Shown in pieces: positions 41,603-50,298 of a DNA stretch of 64,000 bases (position 1 is its first letter; each line of letters opens with the position of its first letter). The stretch comes from Rhodospirillaceae bacterium SYSU D60007. Its GTDB lineage: Bacteria > Pseudomonadota > Alphaproteobacteria > Reyranellales > Reyranellaceae. The position numbers and the translations under genes were made by a program. The notes under the pieces were generated by a model that ran no database searches, had not been told where the DNA came from, and worked only from the letters and a program-made list of their open reading frames with translations. The DNA lies in NCBI GenBank assembly GCA_003574685.1, contig QOCQ01000004.1:1-64000 (forward strand). Reading direction: 5' to 3'.

Positions 41603-42322
41603 ATGCCCGGTGCCGACCGCAAGCCTTCCATGCCGGTGCGGCGCGACAGTGCCGCCGCGGTCGAGGCGTTCCTCGACAAGGCGCGTAGCGTGCCTGCCGC
41701 CGTGGACACGATGGCGGAGCGGGGGCGGCTGCTGTTCTGCATGGATGCGACGGCGAGCCGCCAGCCGGCGTGGGATCGGGCGGCGCGTATCCAGGGCGAG
41801 ATGTTCGTTGCCGCAGAGGCACTGGGCGGGCTGAACGTGCGACTGGCGTTCTATCGGGGCTTCGACGAATTCAAGGCATCGAAATGGACGGCAGATGGCG
41901 TCGAGCTGGCGCGCCTTATGGCACGGGTCGAGTGTCTGGCCGGCAACACCCAGATCGGACGGGTGTTTGCCTTCGCGGCCGAAGAGACGCGGCGGCACAA
42001 GCTTCACGCTCTGGTCTTTGTCGGCGACTGCTTCGAAGAGAACATCGATCAGGTCGGCGCGCTGGCCGGGCAACTGGGGCTGCTCGGCGTCCCGGCCTTC
42101 ATGTTCCAGGAAGGCAGCAACCCGGTCGCCTCGCGTGCGTTCGCGCAGTTCGCCCGGCTGACCAACGGGCGGCATTGTCACTTCGATGCCTCAAGCCCCG
42201 ACGCGTTGCGTCGATTGCTGGGCGCCGTAGCCGCCTATGCCGCAGGGGGCGAACGCGCCATGACCGACTATGTCAGGCTCCATCGCGTTGAGGCCTTGCG
42301 TCTGACCAGTACGCGGCGCTGA
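41603..42322 (+). CDS. VWA-domain-like protein
   Basis: About 239 residues from ATG 41603. A von Willebrand A-type fold is suggested by the strand [16 protein letters not shown], whose DATAS resembles a MIDAS DxSxS with Thr in the second position, and by [22 protein letters not shown] later. No signal peptide or transmembrane helix was seen. The next gene (10 bp downstream) is a membrane J-domain protein, so the two form a likely operon. The biochemical role is unknown. Confidence 0.75.
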   Translation: MPGADRKPSMPVRRDSAAAVEAFLDKARSVPAAVDTMAERGRLLFCMDATASRQPAWDRAARIQGEMFVAAEALGGLNVRLAFYRGFDEFKASKWTADGVELARLMARVECLAGNTQIGRVFAFAAEETRRHKLHALVFVGDCFEENIDQVGALAGQLGLLGVPAFMFQEGSNPVASRAFAQFARLTNGRHCHFDASSPDALRRLLGAVAAYAAGGERAMTDYVRLHRVEALRLTSTRR

Positions 42323-42332
42323 CAGGCTGGCC

Positions 42333-43094
42333 ATGCCCCAGTTGCTCCTCGGGCTTCTGGTGCTGATCGGGCTGGCGCTGGTGCTGCGCTGGTTTGCCAC
42401 CGCCAATCCGGCGGCGCTGGCCGGCACGATCCGCACGGTAGCGATCGGCTTTGGCGCCATTGCCGGCATTGGCGTGGTGCTGGCGATGCTGGCGCGCAAT
42501 CCGCTGGTGTTCGTGGAGTTCGCTCCCTTTCTGCTGCCCTTCCTGTACTGGCTGTGGCGCCGCTGGCGCGCGAAGCAGTCGCTGGGCGCCGGGTGGGGTT
42601 CCCCGCACACGCAGTCCTCGGCCACGGGCGGGATTTCGAAGGTACGAACTGCCTGGCTTGAGATGTCGCTGAACCACGCAACCGGCGAGATGAGTGGCAT
42701 GGTCCTGCGCGGCATCCATGTCGGACGTTCGCTGGATGGCCTGCCCGAGCCATTGCTGTTTGAATTGCTGGGCGAATGCGCAAATGACGATGATTCCGTG
42801 CGTGTTCTGGAAGCTTACCTGGACCGGCGCTTCGGCCCGGCGTGGCGTCACCGCGCATCGGCGCACGCCGCGGGCGGCGGACCGCAAGCCGGTGCACCGC
42901 CGCCGCAGGGATCGCGGACCGACATGAGCGTCGATGAAGCCTACGCAATCCTCGGGCTTCAGCCCGGCGCGTCACCCGATGCCATCCGAGCGGCGCACCG
43001 CAAGTTGATGCTGCTCAACCATCCCGACAAGGGCGGCTCGGACTGGCTGGCGGCCAAGATCAACAGGGCCCGCCAGGTGCTGCTGGGTGATTGA
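42333..43094 (+). CDS. Membrane-anchored J-domain protein
   Basis: A 253-residue protein with two N-terminal transmembrane segments ([39 protein letters not shown]), a soluble middle part ([20 protein letters not shown]), and a C-terminal J domain ([20 protein letters not shown]) with intact HPD (LNHPDKGG). It resembles mitochondrial Pam18/Tim14-like or bacterial DjlA-type cochaperones that recruit DnaK to the membrane. The client is unknown; the VWA neighbour is a candidate. Confidence 0.82.
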   Translation: MPQLLLGLLVLIGLALVLRWFATANPAALAGTIRTVAIGFGAIAGIGVVLAMLARNPLVFVEFAPFLLPFLYWLWRRWRAKQSLGAGWGSPHTQSSATGGISKVRTAWLEMSLNHATGEMSGMVLRGIHVGRSLDGLPEPLLFELLGECANDDDSVRVLEAYLDRRFGPAWRHRASAHAAGGGPQAGAPPPQGSRTDMSVDEAYAILGLQPGASPDAIRAAHRKLMLLNHPDKGGSDWLAAKINRARQVLLGD

Positions 43095-43222
43095 GGAAGA
43101 CCGCCTTGCTCTTGCCGCATGCAGATGGTGATTGCCCGGTCACCAGCATGCCGCAGGTGGACTGGGCGAAACGGGTTAATGTATGGACACTTGCAGGCAA
43201 CCACCCATCGAGCGAGCGCCGC

Positions 43223-44098
43223 ATGGCACGAGTCCGTAAAGCCGTCCTTCCCGTTGCCGGTCTTGGCACACGTTTTCTGCCCGCGACCAAGGCGATTCCC
43301 AAGGAAATGCTGACCATCGTCGACCGGCCGCTGATCCAGTATGCGGTCGAGGAATGCCGGGCGGCGGGAATCGAGGAATTCGTGTTCGTCACCGGCCGCA
43401 ACAAGCAGCCGATCGAGGACCATTTCGACCACGCCTATGAGCTGGAAGCCACGCTGGAGGCCCGCGGCAACAAGCAGGTCGAGCTGGCACAGACGCGCGA
43501 GGCCACGATCACCACGGGCAAGGCGATCTTCACGCGCCAGCAGAAACCGCTGGGGCTGGGTCATGCGGTATGGTGCGCCAGGCCGTGGATCGGCAATGAA
43601 CCGTTTGCCGTGCTCCTTCCGGACGAGCTCACGCTCTCGACGCCGGGTTGTACTGCCGAACTGGTTGCGCTCAGCGAGAAGACCGGGGGCAGCGTCATTG
43701 CCGTCATGGATGTGCCGCGCGAGCAGACCAGCCGCTACGGCATCGTGGCCATCCGCAACGATGACGGCACGGTGGCTGAGGTCACGGGAATGGTCGAGAA
43801 GCCCAAGCCGGCCGACGCGCCGTCTACCCTGTCGATCATCGGCCGCTATGTGCTGTTGCCCGAGGTCTTCGACCATCTGGACAAGCATGAAACCGGCGCC
43901 GGTGGCGAGATTCAATTGACCGACGCCATGGCCCGGATGATCGGCCGCAGCCCGTTCCATGCCATGCGCTATCGCGGCGCGCGCTACGATTGCGGCAACC
44001 GGCTGGGATTCCTCAAGGCCAATGTCGCGGTGTCGCTGGCGCGGCCTGATATCGCCCGGGAGTCACGCGCCCTTCTTGCTTCCCTGCTGAAGTCGTAG
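43223..44098 (+). CDS. galU: UTP--glucose-1-phosphate uridylyltransferase
   Basis: A 291-residue enzyme making UDP-glucose. The start at ATG 43223 gives MARVRKAVLPVAGLGTRFLP, matching the nucleotide-binding start of the family. EMLTIVDRPLIQYAVEE, GLGHAVWCARPWIGNEPFAV and EKPKPADAPSTLSIIGRYVL are further hallmarks. An upstream in-frame extension to 43091 has no homology. It is followed 44 bp later by ugd, with which it forms a UDP-glucuronate route. Confidence 0.95.
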   Translation: MARVRKAVLPVAGLGTRFLPATKAIPKEMLTIVDRPLIQYAVEECRAAGIEEFVFVTGRNKQPIEDHFDHAYELEATLEARGNKQVELAQTREATITTGKAIFTRQQKPLGLGHAVWCARPWIGNEPFAVLLPDELTLSTPGCTAELVALSEKTGGSVIAVMDVPREQTSRYGIVAIRNDDGTVAEVTGMVEKPKPADAPSTLSIIGRYVLLPEVFDHLDKHETGAGGEIQLTDAMARMIGRSPFHAMRYRGARYDCGNRLGFLKANVAVSLARPDIARESRALLASLLKS

Positions 44099-44142
44099 CA
44101 GGGACGGGCCCGCGCGGGGCCTGTTAGTTCCGGAGGCAATTC

Positions 44143-45465
44143 ATGCGGATCGCGATGATAGGCACGGGTTATGTCGGGCTGGTGTCCGGCACGTGCTTTT
44201 CGCAGTTCGGTATCGATGTCGTGTGCGTCGACAAGGACCAGGGGAAGATCAGGGCGCTGGAGTCAGGGCACATCCCGATCTACGAACCGGGGCTGGACAA
44301 GCTCGTGCAGGATAACCGCGACGCCGGGCGCCTGACGTTCACCACGGATCTGGCGGAAGCCGTGTCGGGCGCCGACGCCGTCTTCATTGCCGTGGGAACG
44401 CCCACCCGGCGCGGCGACGGGCATGCCGATCTCAGCTACGTCTATGCCGCAGCCAGCGACATCGCCGATGCCCTGAACGGCTATACCGTGATCGTCACCA
44501 AGTCGACGGTACCGGTCGGCACCGGCCGCGAAGTCCACCGGATCGTGCGCGAGCGGCGGCCGGATGCATCGTTCGACGTCGTGTCCAATCCCGAGTTCCT
44601 GCGCGAGGGAGCCGCCATCGAGGACTTCATGAAACCCGACCGCATCGTGATCGGCGTCGAAAGCGACCGCGCGCGGGAGGTGATGCGGGCGATCTACCGG
44701 CCGCTGTACCTGATCGAGACGCCCATGGTGCTGACGAGCCTCGAAACGGCGGAGCTCATCAAGTATGCGGGCAACACCTTCCTTGCGACCAAGATCACGT
44801 TCATCAACGAGATGGCTGATCTGTGCGAAAAGGTGGGCGCCGATGTGCACGACGTCGCGCGCGGCATCGGGCTGGACGGCCGTATCGGCCGCAAGTTCCT
44901 GCATCCCGGCCCCGGCTATGGCGGCTCGTGCTTTCCCAAGGATACGCTGGCGCTCGCCTATACGGCGCGCGAGGCGGGCTCGCCGGTGACGATTGTCGAG
45001 CAGGTCATCCAGGTCAACACCGAACGCAAGAAGCGCATGGCACAGCGGGTGATCGAGGCGTGCGGCGGTTCGGTGGCCGGCAAGACCATCGGCGTGCTGG
45101 GCCTGTCGTTCAAGCCCAACACCGACGACATGCGCGACGCACCATCGCTCGATATCCTCCCGGCGCTCGTTGCGGCGGGGGCGCGCGTACAGGCTTATGA
45201 TCCCGCAGCGATGGGCGAGGCAGCACGACTGCTCAAGGGTATCGAATACCGTGACAGCGCCTACGAGGCGGCGAAGGATGCCGACTGCCTCCTCGTGCTG
45301 ACCGAGTGGACGCAGTTCCGCGCGCTTGATCCGGGCCGCCTCAAGCAACTCTTGCGGCAGCCGGTCGTGGTCGATCTGCGCAATATCTTCAATCCCGACG
45401 AAATGCAGGGCATTGGGTTCCGGTATCATGGGGTCGGTCGGCCACAGCCTCGCCACAACGCGTGA
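44143..45465 (+). CDS. ugd: UDP-glucose 6-dehydrogenase
   Basis: A 440-residue NAD-dependent enzyme oxidising UDP-glucose to UDP-glucuronate. The Rossmann start MRIAMIGTGYVGLVSGTCFS, the central STVPVGTGREV and the catalytic Cys263 (GGSCFPKDTLAL) are present, with GLSFKPNTDDMRDAPSL near the end. GGAGG (44132-44136) precedes ATG 44143. Between galU and a phosphohexomutase, it suits exopolysaccharide or LPS precursor supply. Confidence 0.95.
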   Translation: MRIAMIGTGYVGLVSGTCFSQFGIDVVCVDKDQGKIRALESGHIPIYEPGLDKLVQDNRDAGRLTFTTDLAEAVSGADAVFIAVGTPTRRGDGHADLSYVYAAASDIADALNGYTVIVTKSTVPVGTGREVHRIVRERRPDASFDVVSNPEFLREGAAIEDFMKPDRIVIGVESDRAREVMRAIYRPLYLIETPMVLTSLETAELIKYAGNTFLATKITFINEMADLCEKVGADVHDVARGIGLDGRIGRKFLHPGPGYGGSCFPKDTLALAYTAREAGSPVTIVEQVIQVNTERKKRMAQRVIEACGGSVAGKTIGVLGLSFKPNTDDMRDAPSLDILPALVAAGARVQAYDPAAMGEAARLLKGIEYRDSAYEAAKDADCLLVLTEWTQFRALDPGRLKQLLRQPVVVDLRNIFNPDEMQGIGFRYHGVGRPQPRHNA

Positions 45466-45511
45466 CCGGCCTGTTGGCTAGAATCGGGATTTTCAGGAGA
45501 TCAACCCGGAC

Positions 45512-46906
45512 ATGACAGCCCATCGCTTTGATCCGACGATCCTGCGCGAATACGACATCCGGGGCATTGTCGGCAAAACCCTGCATCCGGCCGACGCGCG
45601 CGCCATCGGCCGCAGCTTCGGCACGCGCGTGGCGCGCGGCGGCGGTAGAAGAGTCGCGCTCGGCTATGATGGCCGCCTCAGCTCGCCTGGCTTGCAGGAG
45701 GCCTGTGTCGAAGGCTTGCGCGCTGCCGGCATCGATGTCGTTCGCATTGGTCTGTGCGCCACGCCGATGCTCTATTTCGCGGTCTACGAGCTCAATGCCG
45801 ATGGCGGCATCATGATCACGGGCTCGCACAACCCGCCCGATTACAACGGCTTCAAGATGATGCTGGGCAAGAAGCCATTCTACGGCGCCGACATCCAGCA
45901 GCTCGGAGAGATATCGGCGTCGGGCGACGTTGCGTCGGGCAGCGGTAGCATATCCGAGCACTCGATCAAGGATGCGTATGTGGCGCGGGTCCTGCGTGAT
46001 GTGCGGCAGGGCCGCAAGCTCAGGGTCGTATGGGATACCGGCCACGGCGCGGTCGGCGTATCGATTCGCGACGTCGTCTCGCGCCTGCCGGGCGAGCACA
46101 CGGTTCTCTTCGAGCGGGTCGATGGCACTTTTCCTGCCCACCATCCGGACCCGACCGTTGAAGCCAATCTGGAGGACCTGAAGCGCGAGGTGCGGCAGCG
46201 CAAGGCTGATCTCGGCATTGCCTTTGATGGTGACGGCGATCGCATCGGCGCCGTGGACGGACAGGGGCGTATCCTGTGGGGCGACCAGTTGCTGGCGATC
46301 TGGGCGCGCGACGTGCTCAGAGAGCGGCCGGGCGCCACCATCATCGCCGACGTGAAGGCAAGCCAGGTGCTGTTCGACGAGATCGCGGCGGCCGGCGGCA
46401 AGCCGCTGATGTGGAAGACCGGCCATTCCCTGATCAAGATCAAGATGGCCGAAATCGGCTCGCCGCTGGCCGGCGAGATGAGCGGGCATGTCTTCTTCGC
46501 CGACCGGTGGTACGGCTTCGATGACGCGCTCTATGCCGGCGTACGCCTGCTGGACGTGCTGGCCACCTCCGACAAGTCGCTGGCCCAGATGCGCGATGAG
46601 CTGCCGCAGCCCGTCAATACGCCGGAGCTGCGCTTCGACTGCGCGGAGGAACGCAAGTTCAAGGTCGTCGACGAGGTCAAGGCGCGGCTGAAGAAGGCGG
46701 GTGCAGACTTCAGCGACATCGACGGCGTGCGGGTGAGCACACCGGACGGCTGGTGGCTGCTGCGCGCCTCCAACACTCAGGCCGTGCTGGTCGCGCGCTG
46801 CGAGGCACGGGATGATGCGGGCCTTGAACGGCTCAAGGGCGCGGTCAAGGCGGCGCTGGCGGCCAGCGGGGTCGAGATGCCGGAGAACCCGTCGGCCGGC
46901 CACTAG
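45512..46906 (+). CDS. Phosphomannomutase/phosphoglucomutase
   Basis: A 464-residue alpha-D-phosphohexomutase of the AlgC/ManB type. The phosphoserine loop is [16 protein letters not shown] with Ser105, the Mg-binding loop is [13 protein letters not shown], and the sugar-binding loop GEMSGHVFF is complete. It interconverts hexose 1- and 6-phosphates, feeding GalU (glucose-1-P) or GDP-mannose synthesis. Mannose versus glucose preference cannot be assigned. AGGAG (45496-45500) precedes the ATG. Confidence 0.92.
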   Translation: MTAHRFDPTILREYDIRGIVGKTLHPADARAIGRSFGTRVARGGGRRVALGYDGRLSSPGLQEACVEGLRAAGIDVVRIGLCATPMLYFAVYELNADGGIMITGSHNPPDYNGFKMMLGKKPFYGADIQQLGEISASGDVASGSGSISEHSIKDAYVARVLRDVRQGRKLRVVWDTGHGAVGVSIRDVVSRLPGEHTVLFERVDGTFPAHHPDPTVEANLEDLKREVRQRKADLGIAFDGDGDRIGAVDGQGRILWGDQLLAIWARDVLRERPGATIIADVKASQVLFDEIAAAGGKPLMWKTGHSLIKIKMAEIGSPLAGEMSGHVFFADRWYGFDDALYAGVRLLDVLATSDKSLAQMRDELPQPVNTPELRFDCAEERKFKVVDEVKARLKKAGADFSDIDGVRVSTPDGWWLLRASNTQAVLVARCEARDDAGLERLKGAVKAALAASGVEMPENPSAGH

Positions 46907-46912
46907 AATCAT

Positions 46913-47353
46913 ATGCGCTTCTTCTTCTACGGCACGTTGATGGACCGGGATGTTCTGATCCGGGTGCTGGGCCGTCCTGTACAGGCAGCGGCGCTGAAAC
47001 CGGCAGTCCTGCATGGCTGGCGCCGTACCGCCATAAAGGGCGCGAGCTATCCGATCGTGTTGCGGGACAGGTCCGCGTTCGTTGAAGGCATCACGCTCGA
47101 CGGCGTGTCGCGGCCCGAGTCTGAACGTCTGGCGGCCTATGAAGGCGACCGCTACCGGTTGGTGCAGGCCTTTGCCGAGTTTCCGGAGCGAGGACCGCGT
47201 GCGGTGTTCCTGTTCCTCCCGCGGCCCGGCGCGTTTCAGTCCTTCGACGAGGAATGGTCGCTGACGGCTTGGCAAGCGACACACAAGGAGCGATTTCTCG
47301 CCCGGTTGGCGGCCGCTGTACGTGACGCGGCCAACGCTGCGGACCAGCCCTGA
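46913..47353 (+). CDS. Gamma-glutamylcyclotransferase (GGCT/AIG2)-like protein
   Basis: A 146-residue protein with the GGCT substrate-binding motif FFYGTLM at the N-terminus and the catalytic-type acidic residue Glu77 in AAYEGDRYRL. The family releases 5-oxoproline from gamma-glutamyl peptides, but small AIG2-like members are often uncharacterised. It begins 6 bp after the phosphohexomutase stop and converges on dacA (8 bp gap). Confidence 0.82.
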   Translation: MRFFFYGTLMDRDVLIRVLGRPVQAAALKPAVLHGWRRTAIKGASYPIVLRDRSAFVEGITLDGVSRPESERLAAYEGDRYRLVQAFAEFPERGPRAVFLFLPRPGAFQSFDEEWSLTAWQATHKERFLARLAAAVRDAANAADQP

Positions 47354-47361
47354 CCGGAAAC

Positions 47362-48828
47362 TCAGTCGGCGCGTGCCTCGATCGCCACCGGGGTGCAGTA
47401 GAACAGACGGGCCGCCTTCAGACTGCGGCAGCCGCGTGCTGCCGCGGCCTCGTCCAGGTTGACCAGTCGGGCCCGATAGGCAGGCCGGCCCCGCTGGTCC
47501 TTGACGGTGTCGACGCTGGGACGCGCCTCGTTGCGCAGATCAGGGAGCCGCGACAACGCCGTACGCAGGGCGCTGCTTGCTGCCGATCGGGTGGAGAAGG
47601 TGCCGCCGAGTTGCATGGCCCAGCCGCCTGGAGCGTCGCTTGCGTGGCTGCCTTCGGCCGTCGACGCACGGGTTGTCGCCAGCACCGGCATGCTTGCCGG
47701 CCGGCTGCTGGCCATCACGTCCGCCACCAGGTCAGGCAGCGTGCGGCCGGCCGTCTGGCCGCCCGGAGCAGGGGCACTGAAGTTTCGCGCCACCTGGCGC
47801 TGGGGCTCGGCTGGCGGTGCACCGGGTGTGAAATTCATCGCCGTGTAGTGCGCGCCCGGAGGAGGCGCGGGCTGCTGCCAGGCCGCGAGATCCAGCGCGC
47901 GTGCCTGCTCGAAACCGCGGTCCATCATGTCAGCCATGGTCGCGTCGCGCTCGCCGACGCTGTTGCCGCCCATGACCACGCCGATCAGCCGCCACCCGTT
48001 GCGCATTGCCGACATGACCAGATTGAACCCAGACGCGTTGATGTAACCAGTCTTGATGCCGTCTGCCCCGGCATAGCTGGTCAGCATCCGGTTGTGGTTC
48101 CTGAGGACATGCCGCCCATACGGCCAGGAGGTCATGGAGAACAGGGGATAGTAATGCGGGAAGTCGCGCAGCATTGCCTGTGCCAGACGTGCGAGATCGC
48201 GCGCCGTCGTCACTTGCCAGGTCGCCGGCAGCCCCGAGGCATTGCGGAACACTGTGCTGGTCATGCCAAGCTGGCGGGCCTTCTGTGTCATGAGCTGGGC
48301 AAACGACGCCTCGTCTCCAGCGAGCGCTTCCGCCAGGACGACGGCGGCGTCATTGGCCGAACGCGTGATCAGACCCATGATGGCATCACGCACCATCAGC
48401 GTGCCGCCCACAGGCGCCGACATTTTCGACGGCTGCACGGCGCCTGCGCGAACCGAGACCGGCAGCCGGTCGCTCAGCCGGAGCTGCCCGGAGTCCAGCG
48501 CCGCGAAGGTCAGGTACAGCGTCATGATCTTGGTCAGCGATGCGGGGTGGCGGAGCTCGTCCGCGGCCTGCGCCTCCAGCTCGCGTCCGCTCTGCGCATC
48601 GATCAGCAGCATCGCGTCGCGGCCGGTGACGTTCGGATTGACGGCAACCGTCGACGGCACGGCCCGACGACGCGGCGCGCGCTTGGCAATGTATTTGGCT
48701 GTACCGGATCGCACGACTTTCCGCGTCTGCGCATCCGCAGGCGAGGGCAGCGTGGCCATGACGAAGATCAGAGCCGATGTCAGGGCGAGGGGGATCAGCC
48801 AGACGCCGGCAGTACGCGACATCAACAT
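47362..48828 (-). CDS. dacA: D-alanyl-D-alanine carboxypeptidase with SPOR-like C-terminus
   Basis: About 488 residues from ATG 48828 (ATG 48822 and TTG 48837 are alternatives). The N-terminus is a signal peptide (VWLIPLALTSALIFVMATLP). The S11 penicillin-binding domain carries SLTK (Ser97), SAN (TRSANDAAVV) and KTG (DGIKTGYINASG), so it should trim pentapeptide stems. The C-terminal 90 residues (GGWAMQLGGTFSTRSAASSALRTAL, in part) look like a SPOR domain for denuded glycan at the septum, as in several alphaproteobacterial DacA proteins. A Pro/Ala-rich linker joins the two. Confidence 0.9.
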   Translation of the reverse strand: MLMSRTAGVWLIPLALTSALIFVMATLPSPADAQTRKVVRSGTAKYIAKRAPRRRAVPSTVAVNPNVTGRDAMLLIDAQSGRELEAQAADELRHPASLTKIMTLYLTFAALDSGQLRLSDRLPVSVRAGAVQPSKMSAPVGGTLMVRDAIMGLITRSANDAAVVLAEALAGDEASFAQLMTQKARQLGMTSTVFRNASGLPATWQVTTARDLARLAQAMLRDFPHYYPLFSMTSWPYGRHVLRNHNRMLTSYAGADGIKTGYINASGFNLVMSAMRNGWRLIGVVMGGNSVGERDATMADMMDRGFEQARALDLAAWQQPAPPPGAHYTAMNFTPGAPPAEPQRQVARNFSAPAPGGQTAGRTLPDLVADVMASSRPASMPVLATTRASTAEGSHASDAPGGWAMQLGGTFSTRSAASSALRTALSRLPDLRNEARPSVDTVKDQRGRPAYRARLVNLDEAAAARGCRSLKAARLFYCTPVAIEARAD

Positions 48829-48866
48829 GACGTACAACCCGCAACCAAGGAAAATTATTATCCGAC

Positions 48867-48884
48867 AATGCCTTATATGGCATT
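48867..48884. promoter_or_regulatory. 18-bp palindrome between dacA and a divergent gene
   Basis: AATGCC-TTATAT-GGCATT is a perfect palindrome with 6-bp arms and an AT-rich centre. It lies in the 180-bp divergent gap between dacA (minus) and the next secreted protein gene (plus). It could be a dimeric regulator site overlapping promoter elements; no matching regulator is in the window. Confidence 0.4.
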
Positions 48885-49008
48885 TCTAAGGAGAGTAGTG
48901 GAATTGCGTTGGGGCTGCAACAGGGAATCGCTGCCTTGACGGCCGCCGAGTCCTCATTTTGGCCGGGAAGGCGGTCCATTGTCGGACCGTTGCAGGCTGG
49001 AGATGGCC

Positions 49009-49704
49009 ATGGTCAGCAGGTTTTCGGGTGCGATACTGGGCATCGCCCTCGCCGGCGCGGTCTCGATGCCGGGCAACGCCCAGACACGCTTCGAGCCCAA
49101 GGTCGACAACCCGCTGACCCGCAGCTTCTACTGGTTCCGCTATGTCGGCGGGACGGATATTCGCGAACGCTGTGCCTCGGGTGGGCTCAACCATATCCGC
49201 CTGGTCTACAATGCCATCTGGAACACGCAGGTGCGCACCTACGACATCGCGCTGCAAGGTACGTCTGGCGCCCACATGGTCGTACGTGTGCTGGCCAATC
49301 TCGGCGACGTTTCCCACGTCGAGATCGGGGACCTGGGCGGATTGCTGGCACCCTGGCGCGGCAAACGCGCCGAGGCACAGCTTTCCGCCGCCGACGTGTC
49401 GCGGCTGATCAGCGCCCTTGAGGCGAGCGGCGGATTTGGCCCGCCACCGGCAGGCCTGGAGCTCTACTCCAACGATTACTGGTGGACCGTCGCGTCGTGC
49501 CGTCAGGGCCGCTGGGGCTTTGCGGCTTACCACTATCCGACGGACAAATTTGCCCGTGTGCGCTTCGCCGAGTTCCTGTTCGCAGCCGACAAGAGCGGCG
49601 TTCCGGTGGCCCAGCCGCGCGATCTGCCGCCCGCGATCTTCCGCGGCGACCGCACGCGCCACTGGCGGCTTGCGATTGGCCGCGAGGGCTTGCGCGACTA
49701 TTAG
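49009..49704 (+). CDS. Secreted protein of unknown function
   Basis: About 231 residues from ATG 49009, six bases after GGAG (ATG 49003 is the alternative). A signal peptide (MVSRFSGAILGIALAGAVSM, cleavage near GNAQ-TR) is followed by a soluble domain rich in aromatic residues (SFYWFRYVGGTDIRERCASG; DYWWTVASCRQGRWGFAAYH) with two cysteines, in ERCASG and VASCRQG, that might pair. I recognise no family. It is divergent from dacA and upstream of clpS. Confidence 0.72.
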   Translation: MVSRFSGAILGIALAGAVSMPGNAQTRFEPKVDNPLTRSFYWFRYVGGTDIRERCASGGLNHIRLVYNAIWNTQVRTYDIALQGTSGAHMVVRVLANLGDVSHVEIGDLGGLLAPWRGKRAEAQLSAADVSRLISALEASGGFGPPPAGLELYSNDYWWTVASCRQGRWGFAAYHYPTDKFARVRFAEFLFAADKSGVPVAQPRDLPPAIFRGDRTRHWRLAIGREGLRDY

Positions 49705-49751
49705 GCGAATCCCGGCGGCTGCCGCGCAAATGTCACAAATTCCGGAACCCG

Positions 49752-49780
49752 TTGGGCCGCGCGGCGTATCGCGCTATGAT
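49752..49780 (+). promoter_or_regulatory. Candidate promoter for clpS-clpA
   Basis: TTGGGC (49752-49757) and TATGAT (49775-49780) with a 17-bp spacer lie in the 210-bp gap upstream of clpS. The -10 match is good (5/6), the -35 weak. Confidence 0.4.
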
Positions 49781-49914
49781 GTCTGGCCGGCAGCGGTACT
49801 TTCCGCCGGCGACGGCAGTACCTATCTTTCGGGGATCGTGGTGGATCGATCGTTGCATCGGGCGACGTGATGTTGGGCACGTGGGGCGCAAAAGCGTGGC
49901 CGGGCGGACCGGCG

Positions 49915-50265
49915 ATGACAGGCGAGCCGCCGCGGCGCGACGGCGATGGAAATGGTGGCGACCAGGGCAAACCCGGCACCGGCACGGTGACCCTGACCAA
50001 GCCCAAGACCAAAAAGCCGTCGATGTACAAGGTCCTCATGCTGAATGACGACTACACGCCGATGGAGTTCGTCGTTCACGTGCTGGAGCGCTTCTTCAGC
50101 AAGAGCCGGGAGGAAGCGACCCGGATCATGCTGCACGTGCATCAGAAGGGGGTGGGTATCTGTGGCGTCTATACCTACGAGGTCGCGGAAACCAAGGTGA
50201 CGCAGGTCATGGACATGGCCCGCAAGCACCAGCATCCGCTGCAGTGCACTTTGGAAAAGGAGTAG
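49915..50265 (+). CDS. clpS: ClpAP adaptor ClpS
   Basis: About 116 residues from ATG 49915; upstream in-frame starts at 49867-49870 would add an unlikely leader. The N-terminal 30-35 residues are flexible ([20 protein letters not shown]) and the folded part has the substrate-pocket motif [20 protein letters not shown] and the [17 protein letters not shown] block. ClpS binds N-degron proteins and hands them to ClpA. It is directly followed by clpA (33 bp) and its substrate tagger aat is also in the window. Confidence 0.94.
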   Translation: MTGEPPRRDGDGNGGDQGKPGTGTVTLTKPKTKKPSMYKVLMLNDDYTPMEFVVHVLERFFSKSREEATRIMLHVHQKGVGICGVYTYEVAETKVTQVMDMARKHQHPLQCTLEKE

Positions 50266-50298
50266 CGAGGCGCCGCCGGCGCCCGGGAGTTCCGAGCG

